From contig CACZNC010000052.1 of NCBI GenBank assembly GCA_902782445.1, positions 1-33,913 of the forward strand: 33,913 nucleotides of DNA, written 5' to 3'. The notes beneath the pieces were generated by a model. That model ran no database searches and was not told the origin of the DNA. It was given only the letters and a program-made list of their open reading frames with translations. Below, in pieces: positions 31,453-33,913 of the stretch (position 1 is the first letter of the stretch; every line of letters begins with the position of its first letter). The DNA comes from an uncultured Ruminococcus sp. (lineage in GTDB: Bacteria > Bacillota > Clostridia > Oscillospirales > CAG-272). The translations under genes and the position numbers were made by a program.

Positions 31453-33732
31453 ATGAAACTGATGTACGAGATGCCCGGGCCCGACCGCGCCGCCTACGAC
31501 GCTGCCGCCGCCCCGGACGAAATCCTCATGTACTGCGTCCCGTTCAATATATGGGAAGAGCGGTTCGTGAGCGGCTGGACCGCCGTGACCGACCGCGCGA
31601 TCTATTCCATCCTCGACGGGAAGGTGCTCGCCAGCTACGAGCTCGCAAGATGCACCGTCTTCTCCACCGAAGTGCTGTACGGCAACTGCGCGTTCTACGG
31701 CGTGGTGGACGGCACGACGACCCTCATCAGCCAGTTCCTCTCGGGCCGGAACCTTCCGCGGTATTCCGTGCTCGTGCAGGCCTGCGAGGATCTCGCGAAG
31801 AAGAGACGCGACGAACGGGATCCCGGCAAGCCCGTGGAGAACAAGGAGAGCGAGCATTTCTGCCCGAAGTGCGGACGCCCCTTCATCCCCGGCACGACGA
31901 TCTGCCCCTTCTGCCGCAACTCCAAAGAGGTCTACATGAAGCTCTGGGGCCTCACCCGAGGTCTGCGCTTCATGCTCTTCTTCCCGCTGATCGTCTCCTT
32001 CATCTCTCTGGCGATCCAGTTCGCCCTGCCCGCGATCCAGCGCGTGGCGGTCAACGACTATCTGACCAACGAGAGCATCCGCCCGGTGGGATCGGTATTC
32101 TCCGACAAAAAGGTGCAGGCGTTCCTGCTCATCTTCCTCGCCATCATCTCCATCGACCTTGTCCACCGCATCCTCGGCGTGATCCAGAGCCGGCTCTCCG
32201 CCATCGCGGGCAACAAGTTCACCCTGATGATGCGGACCCTGCTCTATGAAAAGATCTCCACCCTGTCCATCTCCTCGATCTCCCACAAGTCCACCGGCGA
32301 CCTGATGGGACGCATCACCGGGGACGTGAACGCGGTGCAGGCCTTCATGACCGGACAGCTCCCCACCCTCTTCACCCAGGCGGCCTCCTTCGTGCTCGCG
32401 CTGATCTTCCTTCTGATCATCAGCCCGATCATGTCGATGTTCGTCTTCATCCCGATCCCCTTCGTGGTCTGGCTGGTGCGCCGCTTCTGGTCCACCATGC
32501 AGAGCCGCAACCGGAAGGACTGGGTGCTCGGGTATCACGTCCGCCTGTTTCTGCAGGACATTCTGAACGGCATCCGCGTGGTCAAGGCCTTCGGCAACGA
32601 GGAGCGCGAGATCGCCACCTTCAACCGCCGCACCGACCGCCACACGGCCCAGACCGAATCCAACGCCGTCCTGTTCGACACCTTCTTCCCCCTGCTCGGC
32701 TTCGTCACGAGGATCGGATCCTACCTCATCATGTACTACGGGAACTTCCTCCTCTTCAAGGGATCCATGTCCTTCGGCGAACTGCACCAGTTCAATTCCT
32801 ACGCAAACATCATCTACGGGCCCCTGCTCTGGATCACGGGCATCCCGCGCCAGATCTCGGCCTTCCTCACCTCCCTCGGCAAGGTGCTCGAGATCCTCGA
32901 GGAACAGCCCGAAGTCGCCGATATCAACCTCCCGATCGACATTTCCATCGAGGGGGATGTCACCTTCGACCACGTGACCTTCGGCTACGACAGCTACAAC
33001 CCCGTTCTCGAGGACATCAACCTCACGGTGAAGAAGGGCGAAATGATCGGCGTCGTGGGACATTCCGGCTCCGGCAAGACGACCCTCATCAATCTCCTGA
33101 TGCGTCTGTACGACGTGACGGACGGCGCGATCCTGATCGACGACGTCAACATCAAGGACATTTCGCAGAACGCGCTCCGCTCCCAGATCGGCGTGGTGCT
33201 GCAGGAGACCCACCTCTTCTCCGGCTCCATCCGGGACAACATCAAGTACGCGAAGCCCCTGGCGTCGGACGAGGAAGTGATCGAGGCGGCCAAGCTGGCG
33301 AACGCCCACGACTTCATCGTCAACCTGCCGGACGGCTACAATACTATGATCGGCGAGAAGGGCTATTCCCTCTCCGGCGGCGAACGTCAGAGAGTGGCGA
33401 TCGCCCGGGCGCTGATCCACAATCCGAAAATCCTGATCCTGGACGAGGCCACCGCCGCCCTCGACACCGAGACGGAAAAGCTCATTCAGGACGCGATCAA
33501 CAAGCTGGCGAAGGACCGCACCGCTTTCTGCATCGCCCACCGCCTGTCCACCCTCCGCAACGCCGACCGCCTGATCGTGCTGGACAAGGGCCACCTCGTG
33601 GAATTCGGCACCCATCAGGAACTGCTCGACAAGAAGGGCTTCTACTGGCGGCTCGTCATGGCCCAGCGTCAGGATTCCGGGATGCTGGACAAGGCGGACA
33701 AGCTCCTCAAAGCGAAGAACGCCACCGCCTGA
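31453..33732 (+). CDS. ABC exporter half-transporter with PH-like N-terminal domain and zinc ribbon
   Basis: A 759-residue partner of the gene at 28316. Residues 20-118 show alternating strands and a closing helix as in bacterial PH-like domains (DEILMYCVPF, GWTAVTDRAIYSILDGKVLASYEL, TTTLISQF, SVLVQACEDLAKKR). A zinc ribbon follows (C137, C140, C151, C154), then six membrane helices (about 170-460). The nucleotide-binding domain holds Walker A GHSGSGKTT (K542), LSGGERQ from L640, Walker B ILILDEA (E665) and IAHRLST. Both ATP sites of the presumed heterodimer would thus be canonical. GGGAGGG lies upstream of the start. The strong intrinsic terminator at 33753 closes the operon. Confidence 0.87.
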   Translation: MKLMYEMPGPDRAAYDAAAAPDEILMYCVPFNIWEERFVSGWTAVTDRAIYSILDGKVLASYELARCTVFSTEVLYGNCAFYGVVDGTTTLISQFLSGRNLPRYSVLVQACEDLAKKRRDERDPGKPVENKESEHFCPKCGRPFIPGTTICPFCRNSKEVYMKLWGLTRGLRFMLFFPLIVSFISLAIQFALPAIQRVAVNDYLTNESIRPVGSVFSDKKVQAFLLIFLAIISIDLVHRILGVIQSRLSAIAGNKFTLMMRTLLYEKISTLSISSISHKSTGDLMGRITGDVNAVQAFMTGQLPTLFTQAASFVLALIFLLIISPIMSMFVFIPIPFVVWLVRRFWSTMQSRNRKDWVLGYHVRLFLQDILNGIRVVKAFGNEEREIATFNRRTDRHTAQTESNAVLFDTFFPLLGFVTRIGSYLIMYYGNFLLFKGSMSFGELHQFNSYANIIYGPLLWITGIPRQISAFLTSLGKVLEILEEQPEVADINLPIDISIEGDVTFDHVTFGYDSYNPVLEDINLTVKKGEMIGVVGHSGSGKTTLINLLMRLYDVTDGAILIDDVNIKDISQNALRSQIGVVLQETHLFSGSIRDNIKYAKPLASDEEVIEAAKLANAHDFIVNLPDGYNTMIGEKGYSLSGGERQRVAIARALIHNPKILILDEATAALDTETEKLIQDAINKLAKDRTAFCIAHRLSTLRNADRLIVLDKGHLVEFGTHQELLDKKGFYWRLVMAQRQDSGMLDKADKLLKAKNATA

Positions 33733-33752
33733 AATACCCGATGAAAACAAAA

Positions 33753-33796
33753 TCCGTTCAGACAGAACTTCCGGGTTCCGTCCGAACGGACTTTTT
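33753..33796 (+). terminator. Intrinsic terminator of the ABC-DUF1854-ABC operon
   Basis: TCCGTTC (33753-33759) pairs with GAACGGA (33784-33790); inside, GAC/GTC and GAAC/GTTC pairs are separated by single A-C mismatches, giving a long stem followed by CTTTTTG. Confidence 0.85.
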
Positions 33797-33818
33797 GTTC
33801 TGGGCTCGGATCAGCCTC

Positions 33819-33864
33819 ATACTAAATCCCTTCTAAGGGGTTACGCGGCTTCTTGAAAGAAGCC
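33819..33864. repeat. Second ATACTAAWTCC-headed hairpin element
   Basis: ATACTAAATCC (33819-33829) matches the head of the element at 19561 at 10 of 11 bases. It is followed by CCCTT/AAGGG (33828-33839) and the hairpin GGCTTCTT/AAGAAGCC (33847-33864). Like the first copy it begins shortly after a terminator. The element may continue to the window end at 33913, where I see no gene that can be supported. Confidence 0.45.
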
Positions 33865-33913
33865 TGGCAAGAACTTCTGAAATGGATAGGGACAGGCTAC
33901 ATCAATAATGTGA

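Noticed and set aside
33838..33913. Open frame running off the right edge (encodes FLKEAWQELLKWIGTGY)
   Set aside because: Only about 25 codons, no start or ribosome site, and it lies within a hairpin element; may be chance.
1..33913. CRISPR array, insertion sequence or prophage genes
   Set aside because: No regularly spaced direct repeats, transposase, integrase or phage structural genes were seen on either strand.

Overview
The window looks like chromosome of a GC-rich member of the Bacillota, class Clostridia. It holds an adjacent gpr-spoIIP sporulation pair, a short SigH-like sigma factor, a type II pantothenate kinase, CotH-family proteins, strong purine-rich ribosome binding sites and consensus SigA-type promoters. 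I see no tRNA, transposase, CRISPR array or plasmid gene. Genus cannot be set from the sequence alone.

Layout. (1) Bases 1-264: leader and two tandem promoters of an rRNA operon that runs leftward off the window. (2) 350-3672: a YetF/DUF421 membrane protein, convergent with a fused radical SAM/DUF2344 protein. (3) 3826-8884: rlmB followed by a 1370-residue membrane protein whose C-terminal third looks like a P-type ATPase that has lost its phosphorylation motif. (4) 9068-13150: zinc-ribbon protein, sigma factor, DUF4364 protein and an orphan peptide-binding lipoprotein, all leftward. (5) 13433-15662: gpr and spoIIP, rightward, behind a possible SigG promoter. (6) 15675-17536: divergent HAD-IIA phosphatase and type II pantothenate kinase. 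(7) 17600-18000: an AT-rich patch with a 51-residue membrane peptide and a broken small ORF. (8) 18050-22121: two CotH-kinase lipoproteins in convergent orientation, separated by a terminator and a cluster of perfect hairpins. (9) 22160-28050: a tightly packed leftward cluster (small hypothetical, RluA-type pseudouridine synthase, DUF3810 metalloprotease-like protein, degenerate deacetylase-like secreted protein, pyridoxamine-oxidase-like flavoprotein, GH127 arabinofuranosidase), ending in the second CotH gene. (10) 28316-33732: a three-gene operon of two ABC exporter half-transporters flanking a DUF1854 protein. Both half-transporters carry an extra cytosolic N-terminal domain and a four-cysteine zinc ribbon.

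The two most unusual items are the pseudo-P-type ATPase (region 3) and the ABC-DUF1854-ABC module (region 10). The module is a compact transport system of unknown substrate. DUF1854 is known to me mainly from cyanophycin-associated ABC loci of Proteobacteria, and no cyanophycin synthetase gene is visible here. A third signal is a family of short multi-hairpin elements headed by ATACTAAWTCC (copies at 19561 and 33819); one copy supplies the last codons and stop of a CotH gene.
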